A stretch of DNA of 64,000 bases from Gammaproteobacteria bacterium (GCA_024275115.1 JAJRZT010000078.1:1-64000); one strand, 5' to 3'. Positions 25,225-35,024 are shown, numbered from the stretch's first letter. Notes: generated by a model from the letters alone, not told the origin. Numbers and translations are program-made.

Positions 25225-26085
25225 ATGTTTCAGCTAAAAAATATTAGCCGTAAAAAAGCTTTTTTCTCTCACCTTGGATTAAGCCTTGTTATATTTTTAA
25301 TTATTCTGTACTTCATCGTTTTCAAATGGTATCCACAACCTTTTTTCTCAACCGATGGTGGCTGGCAGGGGGTACGCTTAATTGCTCTGGTTGATATTGT
25401 ATTAGGGCCATTGCTAACGCTCATTATATTTAACCCAAAAAAACCTGAACTTAAAATGGATGTGTCCATTATTGCGGCCATTCAGTTTGCGGCCTTATTG
25501 TCCGGGTTGTATGTTGTACACAATGAGCGCCCCGTCGCAAAGATTTTTCAGGATGGCAATTTTTACATTGTTACCGGCTATGATATGGCCGAGCGGAAAG
25601 TATCACTGAATGATCTGGAAAAATACCGTGTCGGCGATGCCATTACTGTCTACCTGGATCTACCTGATGACCATGCTGAATTTGAAAAACTCCAACGTAA
25701 AGCCGTACAAAAAAGAGAAGTACTTTTTTTGAATACCACTTTATACAAAAAGATTGACGACAGCATTATTAAAAAAATGCGCTTATTTTCAATTGATATT
25801 GAGCGTTTTATTAAAGATGTATACAGTGAAAAGGAATTGAAGAGTTTCCATACTTTTCTGAAAAAACATAATGCCAAAGTGGATGATTTTCTTTATCTAG
25901 GTCTAAGTTCGCGTTACAAACATGTGGTCACTGCTTTTAACCCCAAAACACTTGAGTTTGTTGGCGTCATACCGGAGATTTATAAGCCCGAAGTTGACGT
26001 ATTTCATAAATACATCAAGTTCGATATTTACCGCATGGAATCGTATAAAAAACATTTATTAAAAGAGATAAATAAACCAGAATAG
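25225..26085 (+). CDS. TfpX/TfpZ-like type IV pilin accessory membrane protein
   Basis: 286 residues. Three N-terminal hydrophobic segments (about 15-35, 47-65 and 80-97), with the family features SRKKAFFSHLGLS, STDGGWQGVRLIALVDIVLGPLLT and an HNERP loop, precede a soluble, probably periplasmic, C-terminal domain of about 180 residues. Members are found beside minor pilins where they help pilin assembly or stability. No pilin gene is in this window, so the partner must be elsewhere. Followed by a bidirectional terminator-like hairpin. Confidence 0.8.
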   Translation: MFQLKNISRKKAFFSHLGLSLVIFLIILYFIVFKWYPQPFFSTDGGWQGVRLIALVDIVLGPLLTLIIFNPKKPELKMDVSIIAAIQFAALLSGLYVVHNERPVAKIFQDGNFYIVTGYDMAERKVSLNDLEKYRVGDAITVYLDLPDDHAEFEKLQRKAVQKREVLFLNTTLYKKIDDSIIKKMRLFSIDIERFIKDVYSEKELKSFHTFLKKHNAKVDDFLYLGLSSRYKHVVTAFNPKTLEFVGVIPEIYKPEVDVFHKYIKFDIYRMESYKKHLLKEINKPE

Positions 26086-26102
26086 TTTTTATAACGCACA
26101 AA

Positions 26103-26133
26103 AAATAAATCCCTGCATAGCAGGGATTTATTT
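26103..26133. terminator. Bidirectional hairpin terminator between two convergent genes
   Basis: Perfect 14-base arms AAATAAATCCCTGC and GCAGGGATTTATTT with a three-base loop, with T-rich sequence on the 3' side of each strand. It lies between the convergent TfpX-like gene and fabB. Confidence 0.85.
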
Positions 26134-26166
26134 AACATAACTGAGATACCGTTAATCTTTCAGATG

Positions 26167-27393
26167 TTAACTGTATTTTTGCATTACCAAACAGGCATTA
26201 GTGCCACCAAAGCCAAAACTGTTCGACATTACGCAGTTTAAGTCTACGTTTTCCATTAGTTCACGCACAATAGGGAAACCTTCTGCGCCTGGATCCAGCT
26301 CTTTAATATTTGCAGAGGCACAAAGAAAGTTTTCATTCATCATCAGTAACGAATAAATCGCCTCATTCACACCCGCTGCACCTAATGCATGGCCGGTTAA
26401 TGATTTGGTTGAAGAAATATAAGGCACTTTATCTGCAAACACTTCTTTCATTGCTTCGAGTTCTTTAATATCACCAACCGGGGTACTGGTGCCATGGGCA
26501 TTGATGTAGTCAATACTCACGCCTTCGTCTACCGTTGCCAGTGCCTGTTGCATACAACGCACCGCACCTTCGCCGGAAGGCTGAACCATATCAGAACCAT
26601 CGGAAGTGGCACCGTAGCCCACCACTTCGGCATAAATTTTTGCACCACGGGCTTTGGCATGTTCTAACTCTTCGAGTACAAACATACCACCGCCGCCAGA
26701 AATAACAAAACCGTCACGGGTGGCATCGTAAGCACGTGCCGCTGTTTCAGGTTTGTCGTTGTATTTCGAAGATAAAGCGCCCATGCCATCAAACAACACA
26801 CTCATCGTCCAATGAAGCTCTTCACCACCACCGGCAAACACAATGTCCTGTTTACCCATCTGGATAAGCTCGACACCGTGGCCGACACAGTGCGCCGAGG
26901 TTGAACAGGCAGAACTAATCGAATAGTTCACACCTTTAATTTTAAACGGGGTGGCTAAGCAGGCCGAGTTGGTGCTCGACATGGTGCGGGTGACCATATA
27001 AGGGCCAACTCGGCGAATACCTTTTTCGCGCATTACATCGGCTGCTTGCACAATATTCGATGTAGATGGACCACCTGAACCAACAACCAGGCCAGAACGA
27101 ACATTTGACACATCACTGTCTTCCAACCCGGCATCTTCAATCGCTTGCTGCATTGCGATATAGTTGTACGCTGCACCATCACCCATAAAACGTTTTAGTT
27201 TACGGTCAATTAAAGCATCTAGATCAATATCCAGATCGCCGTGCACATGCGAACGAAAACCCATATCCGCATATTCCTGTGAAAAACTTAACCCTGACTT
27301 ACCTGCTTTTAATGCAGCAGTCACTTCTTGCTGATTGTTACCAATACTGGAAACAATCCCTAAACCTGTAATAACAACTCGACGTAATGACAT
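26167..27393 (-). CDS. fabB: Beta-ketoacyl-ACP synthase I
   Basis: 408 residues, the usual FabB length. The Cys-His-His triad is visible: nucleophile in [10 protein letters not shown], then [11 protein letters not shown] and [12 protein letters not shown], with the C-terminal [11 protein letters not shown]. It condenses malonyl-ACP with acyl-ACP in fatty-acid elongation and, in the fabA-fabB branch, extends cis-unsaturated intermediates. It follows fabA by five bases, the classical gammaproteobacterial pair for anaerobic unsaturated fatty-acid synthesis. Confidence 0.95.
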   Translation of the reverse strand: MSLRRVVITGLGIVSSIGNNQQEVTAALKAGKSGLSFSQEYADMGFRSHVHGDLDIDLDALIDRKLKRFMGDGAAYNYIAMQQAIEDAGLEDSDVSNVRSGLVVGSGGPSTSNIVQAADVMREKGIRRVGPYMVTRTMSSTNSACLATPFKIKGVNYSISSACSTSAHCVGHGVELIQMGKQDIVFAGGGEELHWTMSVLFDGMGALSSKYNDKPETAARAYDATRDGFVISGGGGMFVLEELEHAKARGAKIYAEVVGYGATSDGSDMVQPSGEGAVRCMQQALATVDEGVSIDYINAHGTSTPVGDIKELEAMKEVFADKVPYISSTKSLTGHALGAAGVNEAIYSLLMMNENFLCASANIKELDPGAEGFPIVRELMENVDLNCVMSNSFGFGGTNACLVMQKYS

Positions 27394-27398
27394 TGTTT

Positions 27399-27938
27399 TT
27401 AAAACCCATCAGTTGAAGTGAATAACCCAACACGCAAATCACTTGCCGTGTATATCTCGCGACCATCCACTGTCATATGTGCATCCGCAATTCCCATCGT
27501 CAATTTACGCATAATGACGCGTTTTAACTCAATCCGGTAGGTAATGAGTTTATTTTTTGGCGTAACCTGGCCGGTAAATTTAACTTCACCTGAACCTAGA
27601 GCACGGCCATGGCCTGGCCCACCGAGCCAGCCAAGATAAAAACCGACAAGCTGCCACAAGGCATCCAGTCCTAAACAACCCGGCATCACCGGGTCGCCCT
27701 GAAAATGGCAGTCAAAAAACCATAAGTCAGGATTAATATCGAGCTCGGCGATCACTTCGCCTTTACCGTACTGGCCGCCGTCTTCATTAATGCTAACGAT
27801 ACGATCAAACATTAACATGGGGGGTAATGGTAATTGTGCATTGCCTTCACCAAATAACTCACCACGTCCACATTGGAGTAACTCTTCGCGATTAAAGTTC
27901 GACTTATCTTTTACTTCTGGATTAACTTCTACACCCAC
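27399..27938 (-). CDS. fabA: 3-hydroxydecanoyl-ACP dehydratase/isomerase
   Basis: 179 residues; FabA is about 170-180. The active-site His lies in [25 protein letters not shown] sequence ([12 protein letters not shown]) and the Asp in GLDALWQL. It dehydrates 3-hydroxydecanoyl-ACP and isomerises the trans-2 to the cis-3 product, the branch point to unsaturated fatty acids. First gene of the fabA-fabB pair; about 150 bases of AT-rich DNA separate it from the lpxA-like gene, leaving room for a promoter. Confidence 0.95.
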   Translation of the reverse strand: MGVEVNPEVKDKSNFNREELLQCGRGELFGEGNAQLPLPPMLMFDRIVSINEDGGQYGKGEVIAELDINPDLWFFDCHFQGDPVMPGCLGLDALWQLVGFYLGWLGGPGHGRALGSGEVKFTGQVTPKNKLITYRIELKRVIMRKLTMGIADAHMTVDGREIYTASDLRVGLFTSTDGF

Positions 27939-28089
27939 TATACTGTCTCAACTATATTTATATAAGAATATTTCAAATCGGCAATTCTAGCGGTAGGCTT
28001 GCTCAGAATAAAGCCCTGATTGCCTTTTTATTATGTTTTGTTGCTGTAAATTAGGTTATTGAATTTTAACCCTTTTTCTACAAATTAGC

Positions 28090-28875
28090 CTAATCACGCT
28101 CAGCTCGGTGGAAACCGCGCTTTGACTGCCCTAAAAATTCCGATAACTCTTTGATTGTACTGGATTTTATACCAATAAGTCCAGCCATTATCTGCTCCAG
28201 CGAATTCCCTGAACTAAAAAGGACACGATAAGCCTGTTTTAAATCTGAAATATCCGATTTTTTATAACCCGCACGCTTTAAACCCACCACATTAATGCCT
28301 TTTACAAAAGCAGGCACACCGTCAGTGATAAAAAACGGCAATACATCCTGAGTAATTTTGGCATTACCACCAATCATGGCATATTGGCCAATTTTCACGA
28401 ACTGGTGCACCATTACCCCACCCGAAATAAACGCGCCCTTACCCACATGCACGTGACCAGCGATACCGGCACTAATGACCATCACAATATTATCGGCTAA
28501 CACACAATCGTGACCAATATGTGCATGCGCCATTAAATAATTATGGCTACCAAGCTTCGTGACCCTGTTTTCTTTTAAACTCGCCCGATTAACCGTGGTA
28601 TATTCACGAAACTCGTTATTGTGACCGATTTCAACCTGCGTTGATGCCTGCTTGTCGAAGCTCACGTCCTGCGGCAAACCCGCCATCACCGAATATTCGT
28701 AAAAAATATTATCGTTACCAATGCGGCAACCGTTTTTGAGTACGGCACCTGTGTGCAGTTGATTGTTGTCACCCAACACAACGTCGGCTTCGATAACGCA
28801 ACAGGCACCAATGGTGTTGCCTGAACCGAGTTCAGCTTTAGGGGCAACAATGGCAGTAGGATGTATGTTGTTCAT
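28090..28875 (-). CDS. lpxA: LpxA-type UDP-N-acetylglucosamine acyltransferase, outside the usual lpx cluster
   Basis: 261 residues from ATG 28875, matching the about 262 of LpxA. Left-handed beta-helix hexapeptide repeats begin at NNIHPTAIVAPKAELG; the catalytic His region is LMAHAHIGHDCVLAD; GLKRAGYKK and the C-terminal helical part QAYRVLFSSG follow. The reaction is transfer of 3-hydroxyacyl from ACP to UDP-GlcNAc, first step of lipid A synthesis. Normally it sits in lpxD-fabZ-lpxA-lpxB; here it follows a DUF4442 hot-dog gene by 10 bases near fabA-fabB, so it may be a second copy with different chain preference. The upstream ATG 28926 would overlap the neighbour. Confidence 0.85.
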   Translation of the reverse strand: MNNIHPTAIVAPKAELGSGNTIGACCVIEADVVLGDNNQLHTGAVLKNGCRIGNDNIFYEYSVMAGLPQDVSFDKQASTQVEIGHNNEFREYTTVNRASLKENRVTKLGSHNYLMAHAHIGHDCVLADNIVMVISAGIAGHVHVGKGAFISGGVMVHQFVKIGQYAMIGGNAKITQDVLPFFITDGVPAFVKGINVVGLKRAGYKKSDISDLKQAYRVLFSSGNSLEQIMAGLIGIKSSTIKELSEFLGQSKRGFHRAERD

Positions 28876-28885
28876 GGCTGTAACT

Positions 28886-29380
28886 TTAAGATAATGGCGG
28901 TTTATAATCCATCGCACGAATCGCAACCGTGCTTTTAATATGGGTACACTCTACACCATCTGCGCGATAAAAGCCGTATTCAAACGTGGGCGTACTGCGA
29001 CCTTTAGTTTTTAAATCATCACGAATTTGCTGTTCAATTTGTGGGTCAAATTCAAAACGTAATTCCAGATCTGAATTGCCAATATAACGAAAATCCACTT
29101 CCTGGTAGCGCGACCAGACATTGTATTTTCTATCGAGCACCCGGTTACAGGCCAATGCGGCAATCGGATCAGCCAGCGCCGTTTGGTAACCACCAAACAT
29201 ACCGTCCCCCATATTTCGGGAAAGAAAATTTAATGGTAATTTAATCTCAATGTGCCGCCAGTCTGCGCTCAGTGTGAGCACTTTAATCCGCATAAACCAG
29301 AAAGGCGGATACCACTCCAGACGTTTTCGATCCGAGAGAAATCGACACTTAGACATCCATCTTAAAAAATTAGGTTTCAT
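28886..29380 (-). CDS. DUF4442 hot-dog-fold putative thioesterase
   Basis: 164 residues. The N-terminus carries the aromatic cluster RLEWYPPFWFMRIKV; the helix of the hot-dog fold follows GDGMFGGYQTALADPIAALA, and the last strand pair includes VAIRAMDY. DUF4442 proteins are thioesterase-like, with an unknown acyl-CoA or acyl-ACP substrate. It directly precedes the lpxA-like gene in the same direction and lies close to fabA-fabB, which fits a role in acyl-chain supply to lipid A or membrane lipids (inference). Confidence 0.75.
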   Translation of the reverse strand: MKPNFLRWMSKCRFLSDRKRLEWYPPFWFMRIKVLTLSADWRHIEIKLPLNFLSRNMGDGMFGGYQTALADPIAALACNRVLDRKYNVWSRYQEVDFRYIGNSDLELRFEFDPQIEQQIRDDLKTKGRSTPTFEYGFYRADGVECTHIKSTVAIRAMDYKPPLS

Positions 29381-29562
29381 TGTTATATTTAGCTATCCTT
29401 GTAAGCAAGTATTCACATACAACTAAAGTTTAGAATATAAATTAGCATTTGTAAGTTTTAACTGACAGACAAAAACCCATAAATTGAGTAAAGTTAAATG
29501 TAGTAAATAATCAAAAATAACTTAGCATTTTAGAGCAATATTTTTAATTCGGGGTTTGGGTC

Positions 29563-29787
29563 ATGGCTGTTATTCCAATGGGGAAACAAAATTTTCATCA
29601 TTTGCCTCGTCAGGGTGAATCGTCATCTATTCCTACGCGTTCTAAACGCTTTTTTGCCCTTGAAACTTCATGGTATTTCAATACCCGTGAAGATCAACAA
29701 CAAGGCCCCTTTAAAAATTTGGGTGAAGCCAAAGCAGGCTTAAAAACCTACCTGCGCCGCTGTGGCATCGTCCACTGTAGCGATTAA
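29563..29787 (+). CDS. DUF6316-like small protein, paralogue 1
   Basis: 74 residues. The conserved pattern RxGE...IPxRSxRFF......WYFxTREDxxxGPFxxxxEAxxxLxxYL is seen as RQGESSSIPTRSKRFF, TSWYFNTRED and QQGPFKNLGEA. Two further genes here (35206 and 60169) encode the same pattern with little identity outside it. No known function. The stop overlaps the convergent nitroreductase stop by a few bases. Confidence 0.75.
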   Translation: MAVIPMGKQNFHHLPRQGESSSIPTRSKRFFALETSWYFNTREDQQQGPFKNLGEAKAGLKTYLRRCGIVHCSD

Positions 29788-30365
29788 AGCACCTGACAAA
29801 CACGTTCATACTCCAAACGTGCCAGCCGTGGGTGTAATTTTGTTTCATCACCATAGCCCAGGCTGCAAATAAAGTTCGACTTTACTTTTCCATCCGGGAA
29901 AAATTCTGCATCCAGCACCGCATTATCAAATCCCGACATCGGGCCACAATCCAGGCCAATGCTTCTTGCTGCCAGCATTAAATAAGCCGCCTGCAAACTA
30001 CTGTCGCGAAAAGCCGCTTCTTTAATTTTAGCTTCATTACCAACATACCATGACTTCGCATCAGCATGTGGAAACAATAGGTCGAACTCTTCGTAAAATT
30101 CCATATCCATACCAATAATTACTACCACCGGCGCAGTCATTGATTTTTCGATATTACCTTCCTGTAAACTGGGCTTTAAACGTTGTTTACCGGCCTCACT
30201 TTTAACAAACACCAGTCGTGCAGGACAACTGTTTGCACTGGTTGGCCCCCACTTCATCAGTTCATAAACCTGCTGTAACTGTGCGTCACTCACCGGTTTG
30301 TCCTGCCAGCCATTATGGCTGCGGGCTTTGCGAAATAATAAATCTAAAGCAGTATCGTCTAACAT
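29784..30365 (-). CDS. Nitroreductase-family protein (RutE-like)
   Basis: 193 residues, close to the RutE type (about 196). FMN-binding and dimer motifs of the family: RSHNGW, MKWGPTSANSCPARLVFV, SLQAAYLMLAARSIGLDCGPMSGFD and FICSLGYGDE. RutE reduces malonic semialdehyde in pyrimidine breakdown; no other rut genes are adjacent, so the true substrate may be another small aldehyde or quinone. It is preceded by the GNAT gene on the same strand with 27 bases between. Confidence 0.87.
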   Translation of the reverse strand: MLDDTALDLLFRKARSHNGWQDKPVSDAQLQQVYELMKWGPTSANSCPARLVFVKSEAGKQRLKPSLQEGNIEKSMTAPVVVIIGMDMEFYEEFDLLFPHADAKSWYVGNEAKIKEAAFRDSSLQAAYLMLAARSIGLDCGPMSGFDNAVLDAEFFPDGKVKSNFICSLGYGDETKLHPRLARLEYERVCQVL

Positions 30366-30392
30366 TCTAGTTTCCTTTTGCCCTGGGGCTAA

Positions 30393-30878
30393 TCAATTTA
30401 GTTTTCGACACATCAAATCAACATCTGTCTGACGATAGTTTACCGTTTCCACAAAATGCCAGCCACGATGCTGGTAAAAACCCGTCTGATCTTCCGTAAA
30501 TAAATACAGGTTCTTAAATTTGTGTTGTTTGGCATAGTTTACAATAAACACAATCAACTGTGATGCAATCCCTTTATTACGCTGTTCCGGCGCCACAAAT
30601 AAACTCGCTAACCACGGGGTTAAGCATTTGCGGGTATCCATGTCTTCTTTTGCCAGGCTTACGGAACCTAAAAGCTGTGCCTTGCTGCGGGCAACAAAAA
30701 TTATTGGCAACTCATCGCTAGTCAAGCTTTGCCGATAGCGCGCAAGACGCTGCTCAAACGTTGCACCGGGATTTAAGTGCAACCACTCCTGATGGTGCCA
30801 ATGCGCCAACTGCTCTATAAAGGCATTCGTTTGCTGACCGCAATCGGCTAGTGCCGTTATTGTTACATCTGCACTCAT
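30393..30878 (-). CDS. GNAT-family N-acetyltransferase
   Basis: 161 residues. The acetyl-CoA site is APEQRNKGIASQLIVFIV (Q/RxxGxG/A pattern), preceded by the beta-bulge strand WLASLFV and followed by LYLFTEDQTGFYQHRGWHFVE, which is the usual YExxGF-like end. The substrate is unknown. Probably co-transcribed with the nitroreductase gene downstream. Confidence 0.85.
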   Translation of the reverse strand: MSADVTITALADCGQQTNAFIEQLAHWHHQEWLHLNPGATFEQRLARYRQSLTSDELPIIFVARSKAQLLGSVSLAKEDMDTRKCLTPWLASLFVAPEQRNKGIASQLIVFIVNYAKQHKFKNLYLFTEDQTGFYQHRGWHFVETVNYRQTDVDLMCRKLN

Positions 30879-30948
30879 TTTGCCGCCTTAATATCTGGCA
30901 TAGTTGCTGCATATTATCATTTGAACACTCATTAATACGGAGACTCAA

Positions 30949-31218
30949 ATGAAAACTTATTCAGCGGACACGGTTCCATTACAGCTACTCACCATTCAAA
31001 CTAAAAAGGGTGAGCGCTGGATTTTTGTTGGTAGCCCCGCCGTGTTACCCGACGAAATGGATATAAGCAATGCCATTGTTGATGTCTGGTTTTCAAACAT
31101 TCAGGATATCCCTCAAGATGCCTCCATTCGCAGTTTAGTTGAAATGATGGACAAACAAAACCTGTCGAGCGATGCACGTACGTCCATTTATACACCCGGA
31201 ACCGATACCTTGCAATGA
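30949..31218 (+). CDS. Hypothetical small protein
   Basis: 89 residues, acidic, without signal peptide or membrane segment. It begins with a beta-strand-rich part (VPLQLLTIQTKKGERWIFVG) and ends in a helix and a Thr-rich tail. ACGGAGACTCAA stands before the ATG. I do not recognise the family. It is divergent from the GNAT gene and 100 bases before the ABC exporter. Confidence 0.55.
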   Translation: MKTYSADTVPLQLLTIQTKKGERWIFVGSPAVLPDEMDISNAIVDVWFSNIQDIPQDASIRSLVEMMDKQNLSSDARTSIYTPGTDTLQ

Positions 31219-31318
31219 TCTAACCGAGCATGAAATTAGAGGAGGCAATCGCAGCCAGGCACGACTGAAACTGGTATGATAAAAATTCAATCGTTTATTT
31301 TGTTATCATACATTCCAG

Positions 31319-33205
31319 ATGAACTCGCATAATTCTAAAAACCCGAATATCCAGGATCCGGCCAACCAAAATACGGCCGAACAAAACCCAGACAGTCAAA
31401 ATCCAGACTCCCCCCCTCTTAATAATGGACGCTACGACTGGCAATACATTTTAAATGTTGCCCGCGAACACAAACGTGTTCTGATTATTGCCAATATTAT
31501 TGCGCTACTGTCAGTAATAGCCACCGTACCTATTCCGTTATTAATGCCCTTACTCGTTGATGAAGTATTACTGAATCAACCCGGTCAGCTGGTTGCCTTT
31601 ACAAATTTATTCACCCCGGAAAAATGGCATGGGCCAACACTCTATATTCTGGCAATCCTGGCTATTACGGTGGTATTGCGTGTTATTGGTTTATACCTGA
31701 CTGTTTGGCAAACGCGTCAATTTACATTAGTTTCTAAAGATGTGACTTATCGCATCCGCCATGCCTTGTTACTCAAGCTGCAACGTATTTCAATGTCCGA
31801 ATACGAAACCCTGGGCAGTGGTTCAGTCAGCTCACATTTCGTTACCGACATTAATGTGATTGACGATTTTATCGGTGCATCGATCAGCAAGGCACTGATT
31901 GCCGTCCTGAGCCTTATAGGCATTACCATTATTCTTTTATTAATACACTGGCAACTCGCGTTGTTTATACTGCTGATGAACCCGCTGGTAATTTACTTTA
32001 CCGTTATCCTCGGCAAAAAAGTAAAACTATTAAAGAAAAAAGAAAACAGCGCCTACGAAATATTCCAGCAGTCCTTAGTCGAAACGCTCGATGGTATTCA
32101 ACAAATACGCGCAAGCAATCGCGAAAAACATTATATACAACGTGTTATTAAAAAAGCACAACACATAAAAAAACATTCTGCCTCCTTTAGCTGGCGCAGT
32201 GATGCGGCCAACCGCCTGTCGTTCGGCATATTTTTAATTGGTTTTGATGTGTTCCGTGCTTTAAGTATGTTGCTGGTCGTGTTTTCTGACTTAAGCGTGG
32301 GCGAAATGATGGCGGTGTTTGGTTACTTATGGTTTATGACCTCACCCGTTCAAGAAATTTTAAATATCCAATATGCTTATTTTTCTGCCAATGCGGCACT
32401 CGCACGAATTAATAACTTGCTTGGTCTACAACAGGAACCGCAATACCCGCACAATAAAAACCCCTTTAAAAATAATAAAACGGTGGCCATTAAAATTGAA
32501 CATGTCGGCTTTGCCTACGGTGATAAAGAACCCGTTTTAAACAATGTAAACCTCAATATTAAAGCCGGTGAAAAAATCGCACTGGTCGGGGCGAGTGGTG
32601 GCGGAAAATCAACACTGGTGCAAGTATTACTCGGCATGTATCAACACCAGCAAGGGATGATTTATTACGACGATGTTCCCATTACCGACATTGGGCTGGA
32701 TATTGTTAGAGATAATGTCGCAACCGTATTACAACACCCCGCCATGTTTAACGAAAGTGTGCGTAATAATATTACCTTAGGTATCGAAATAAATGATACA
32801 GAAATATGGGGGGCGCTCAGCGTTGCACAACTAAATGAAACGATTAAAAAACTACCTGCACAACTTGATACTCTAATCGGCCACAACGGCGTTCGCCTCT
32901 CCGGTGGTCAATTACAACGCCTGGCCATTGCGCGTATGCTATTAACCCAACCCAAAGTGGTAATACTGGATGAAGCCACATCGGCATTAGATACTCAAAC
33001 AGAAAAACATTTACATGCCGCACTGCATGAATTTTTAAAAGATAAAACCACCTTGATTATTGCCCATAGACTCAGTGCCGTTAAACAGGCCGACCGTGTC
33101 TATGTTTTTGAAGATGGCCATATTATCGAACAGGGCTCACATGATGAGCTGATGCAAAACAAAGGTTTATACAGTCGGTTATATGGGGCTTATCAGGATA
33201 AGTAA
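31319..33205 (+). CDS. ABC exporter, fused membrane and ATPase domains
   Basis: 628 residues. An Asn/Pro/Gln-rich N-terminal tail (about 40 residues) precedes six transmembrane helices (about 55-340) and a nucleotide-binding domain (about 390-620): Walker A GASGGGKST, signature LSGGQLQRLAIARM, Walker B VVILDEATSALD and switch His IIAHRLS. It belongs to the MsbA/lipid- and multidrug-exporter half-transporters that work as dimers. The substrate cannot be fixed from sequence. The Asn-rich tail is unusual. Confidence 0.88.
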   Translation: MNSHNSKNPNIQDPANQNTAEQNPDSQNPDSPPLNNGRYDWQYILNVAREHKRVLIIANIIALLSVIATVPIPLLMPLLVDEVLLNQPGQLVAFTNLFTPEKWHGPTLYILAILAITVVLRVIGLYLTVWQTRQFTLVSKDVTYRIRHALLLKLQRISMSEYETLGSGSVSSHFVTDINVIDDFIGASISKALIAVLSLIGITIILLLIHWQLALFILLMNPLVIYFTVILGKKVKLLKKKENSAYEIFQQSLVETLDGIQQIRASNREKHYIQRVIKKAQHIKKHSASFSWRSDAANRLSFGIFLIGFDVFRALSMLLVVFSDLSVGEMMAVFGYLWFMTSPVQEILNIQYAYFSANAALARINNLLGLQQEPQYPHNKNPFKNNKTVAIKIEHVGFAYGDKEPVLNNVNLNIKAGEKIALVGASGGGKSTLVQVLLGMYQHQQGMIYYDDVPITDIGLDIVRDNVATVLQHPAMFNESVRNNITLGIEINDTEIWGALSVAQLNETIKKLPAQLDTLIGHNGVRLSGGQLQRLAIARMLLTQPKVVILDEATSALDTQTEKHLHAALHEFLKDKTTLIIAHRLSAVKQADRVYVFEDGHIIEQGSHDELMQNKGLYSRLYGAYQDK

Positions 33206-33222
33206 GCAAACCGTCATACTAG

Positions 33223-33645
33223 ATGAGTATAAAAATGAAACAATCAGAACTATCAATAAAAACCAATGGCCGCGGCAGCTACAACATTACCCAGGAAATA
33301 CAAACCATTGTGCAAGGTTCAAATACTACAACCGGCCTGTGCAACATCTTCGTACAACACACCAGCGCATCACTTATGTTATGCGAAAATGCCGATCCGC
33401 AAGTCCGCGACGATCTCGAAACCTTTATGGCTAAACTGGCACCCGATGGTGACCCGATGTTTTTACACACCGATGAAGGTGCCGATGATATGTCAGCGCA
33501 TGTTCGCACCGTTCTCACTGCTAGCAGCTTAACCATCCCTATAAGTGATGGGCGTTGCGCATTAGGAACCTGGCAGGGGATTTATTTGTGGGAGCATCGT
33601 ACTTCTAGCTTTAATCGGAAAGTGATTGTTACGATTCAGGAATAA
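33223..33645 (+). CDS. yjbQ: YjbQ-family protein (UPF0047)
   Basis: 140 residues. Family hallmarks: CNIFVQHTSASLMLCENADP, the His/Asp-rich FLHTDEGADDMSAHV, SLTIPISDGRCALGTWQGIYLWEHR at the end. The His residues in HTSAS, SAHV and WEHR form the conserved metal-like site. YjbQ has weak thiamine-phosphate-synthase activity in vitro; its physiological role is unsettled. ATG 33235 is an alternative start. The repeat element follows 24 bases after its stop. Confidence 0.9.
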   Translation: MSIKMKQSELSIKTNGRGSYNITQEIQTIVQGSNTTTGLCNIFVQHTSASLMLCENADPQVRDDLETFMAKLAPDGDPMFLHTDEGADDMSAHVRTVLTASSLTIPISDGRCALGTWQGIYLWEHRTSSFNRKVIVTIQE

Positions 33646-33669
33646 AGGGTGTGTAGAGCACCTGTTAAA

Positions 33670-33834
33670 CTAGGGGCTGTTGATCTTTCAGGTGTTAGGC
33701 TGATTTTGAGATAATTTTTGTCCTGACAAGGCCTTTTTTGCGTATCAATGCACTCCATTGATAGTAAAAAATAACGCAGGCAGGGCGAAAATTAGCCAAA
33801 ATCAGACAATAGATGAAAGATCAACAGCCCCTAG
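33670..33834. repeat. MITE-like repeat, copy 2 (intact ends)
   Basis: Perfect 21-base terminal inverted repeats at 33670-33690 and 33814-33834 (beginning CTAGGGGCTGTTGATC) frame a 123-base interior with no ORF. The interior matches 20570-20730. The right end supplies the TAG stop codon of the DUF924 gene (33831-33833 on the minus strand), so the last residues of that protein come from the junction. Confidence 0.88.
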
Positions 33835-34379
33835 CCTTTAAAGGCTTCATCTGAATTCAAATATTCTATTTCGGCTTCGGTATTATTACGTCCTAAAATT
33901 TTATTCCGGTGCGGGAAACAGCCAAACTTTTTAACGATTTCATAATGATGCTGTGCAAATCGATAATTACTTTCCAGTCCTCCCTGATTAAATAAAATTA
34001 AAGATTGCTCCTGATCAGCCATGTTTTCGCTGTGCATGTAGGGCATATATAAAAAGGCTTTTTGTTCCGTTGTAAGTTCCGCATCGAACCCAGTGTTAAC
34101 CGCCTGCTCTGCAATATCCCGTGATAAGGCTTCTGTTTCAAAACTTTGTGGCTGTCCACGAAACATGTTTAATGGAAACTGATCTAAAATAATGACTAAG
34201 GCCAACGCGCCTAAAGGTTCTGCTTGCCAATCACTTAGTTTTAAATTTTTTGCATCGGTATAAACCGTTAAGTACTTTTCCTTTAGTAAGGCATCAAAGT
34301 CGTTCGTTGAGTTAAACCAAAGTGGTTTGGTTTGTTCGCTAAACCAGAAATCGATAATATCTTGATAGTCCATGCCCAC
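33831..34379 (-). CDS. DUF924 family protein
   Basis: 182 residues. Family motifs: DIIDFWFSEQTKPLWFNST near the N-terminus, ALALVIILDQFPLNMFRG, AFLYMPYMHSEN and the ending FGCFPHRNKILGR. The TPR-like all-helical fold has no established function. The stop codon lies in the terminal repeat of the MITE-like element at 33670-33834. It follows msrA by nine bases on the same strand. Confidence 0.87.
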   Translation of the reverse strand: MGMDYQDIIDFWFSEQTKPLWFNSTNDFDALLKEKYLTVYTDAKNLKLSDWQAEPLGALALVIILDQFPLNMFRGQPQSFETEALSRDIAEQAVNTGFDAELTTEQKAFLYMPYMHSENMADQEQSLILFNQGGLESNYRFAQHHYEIVKKFGCFPHRNKILGRNNTEAEIEYLNSDEAFKG

Positions 34380-34388
34380 TACTCCATA

Positions 34389-35024
34389 TTAAATAACATA
34401 CTCAACGTTAAGCCCAGACAAACCACAGTAGCCATTTGGGTTTTTTGCTAAATATTGCTGATGATAATCTTCAGCATAGTAAAATTCTGGCGTGGCGATA
34501 ATTTCAGTTGTAATTTTATCCTGCCCCTTACGCTCTAACACCAAATGAAATTTTTGTTTTGATGCATTGGCAATTTTAACTTGTTCATCCGAATAACAAT
34601 AAATACCACTGCGATACTGTGTACCACGGTCATTACCCTGCCGCATGCCTTGTGTTGGGTTATGTGATTCCCAAAATATTTTTAGTAACACCTCAAAGCT
34701 GATAATGTCAGGATCATAGATAACCCGCACCACTTCATTATGCCCCGTCATGCCAGAACACACTTCTTCATAAGTCGGGTTAGGCGTGATACCAGCAGCA
34801 TAGCCCACCATCGTTGAATAAACACCCTCCAGCTGCCAGAACTTTTGTTCCGCCCCCCAAAAACACCCCATGCCAAACACGGCCTGTTGCATCGATTCAG
34901 GAAAAGGTTCCACTAATGTCGTACCCAGAACCGTGTGTTGAGTATAAAAATCCACTGCTTTTTCTATGGCATTATCCCGGCCGAGTAAGGCTTCATTTTC
35001 TGTTGGCAATACTGTTTTAGCCAT
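34389..35024 (-). CDS. msrA: Peptide methionine sulfoxide reductase A
   Basis: 211 residues from ATG 35024, as in E. coli MsrA (212). The nucleophile Cys is in [14 protein letters not shown], followed by [31 protein letters not shown] sequence ([12 protein letters not shown]) and the [20 protein letters not shown] region; the C-terminal GYCGLSG holds the resolving Cys. It reduces methionine-S-sulfoxide in proteins. The longer frame from 35105 adds residues unlike the family. Confidence 0.93.
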   Translation of the reverse strand: MAKTVLPTENEALLGRDNAIEKAVDFYTQHTVLGTTLVEPFPESMQQAVFGMGCFWGAEQKFWQLEGVYSTMVGYAAGITPNPTYEEVCSGMTGHNEVVRVIYDPDIISFEVLLKIFWESHNPTQGMRQGNDRGTQYRSGIYCYSDEQVKIANASKQKFHLVLERKGQDKITTEIIATPEFYYAEDYHQQYLAKNPNGYCGLSGLNVEYVI

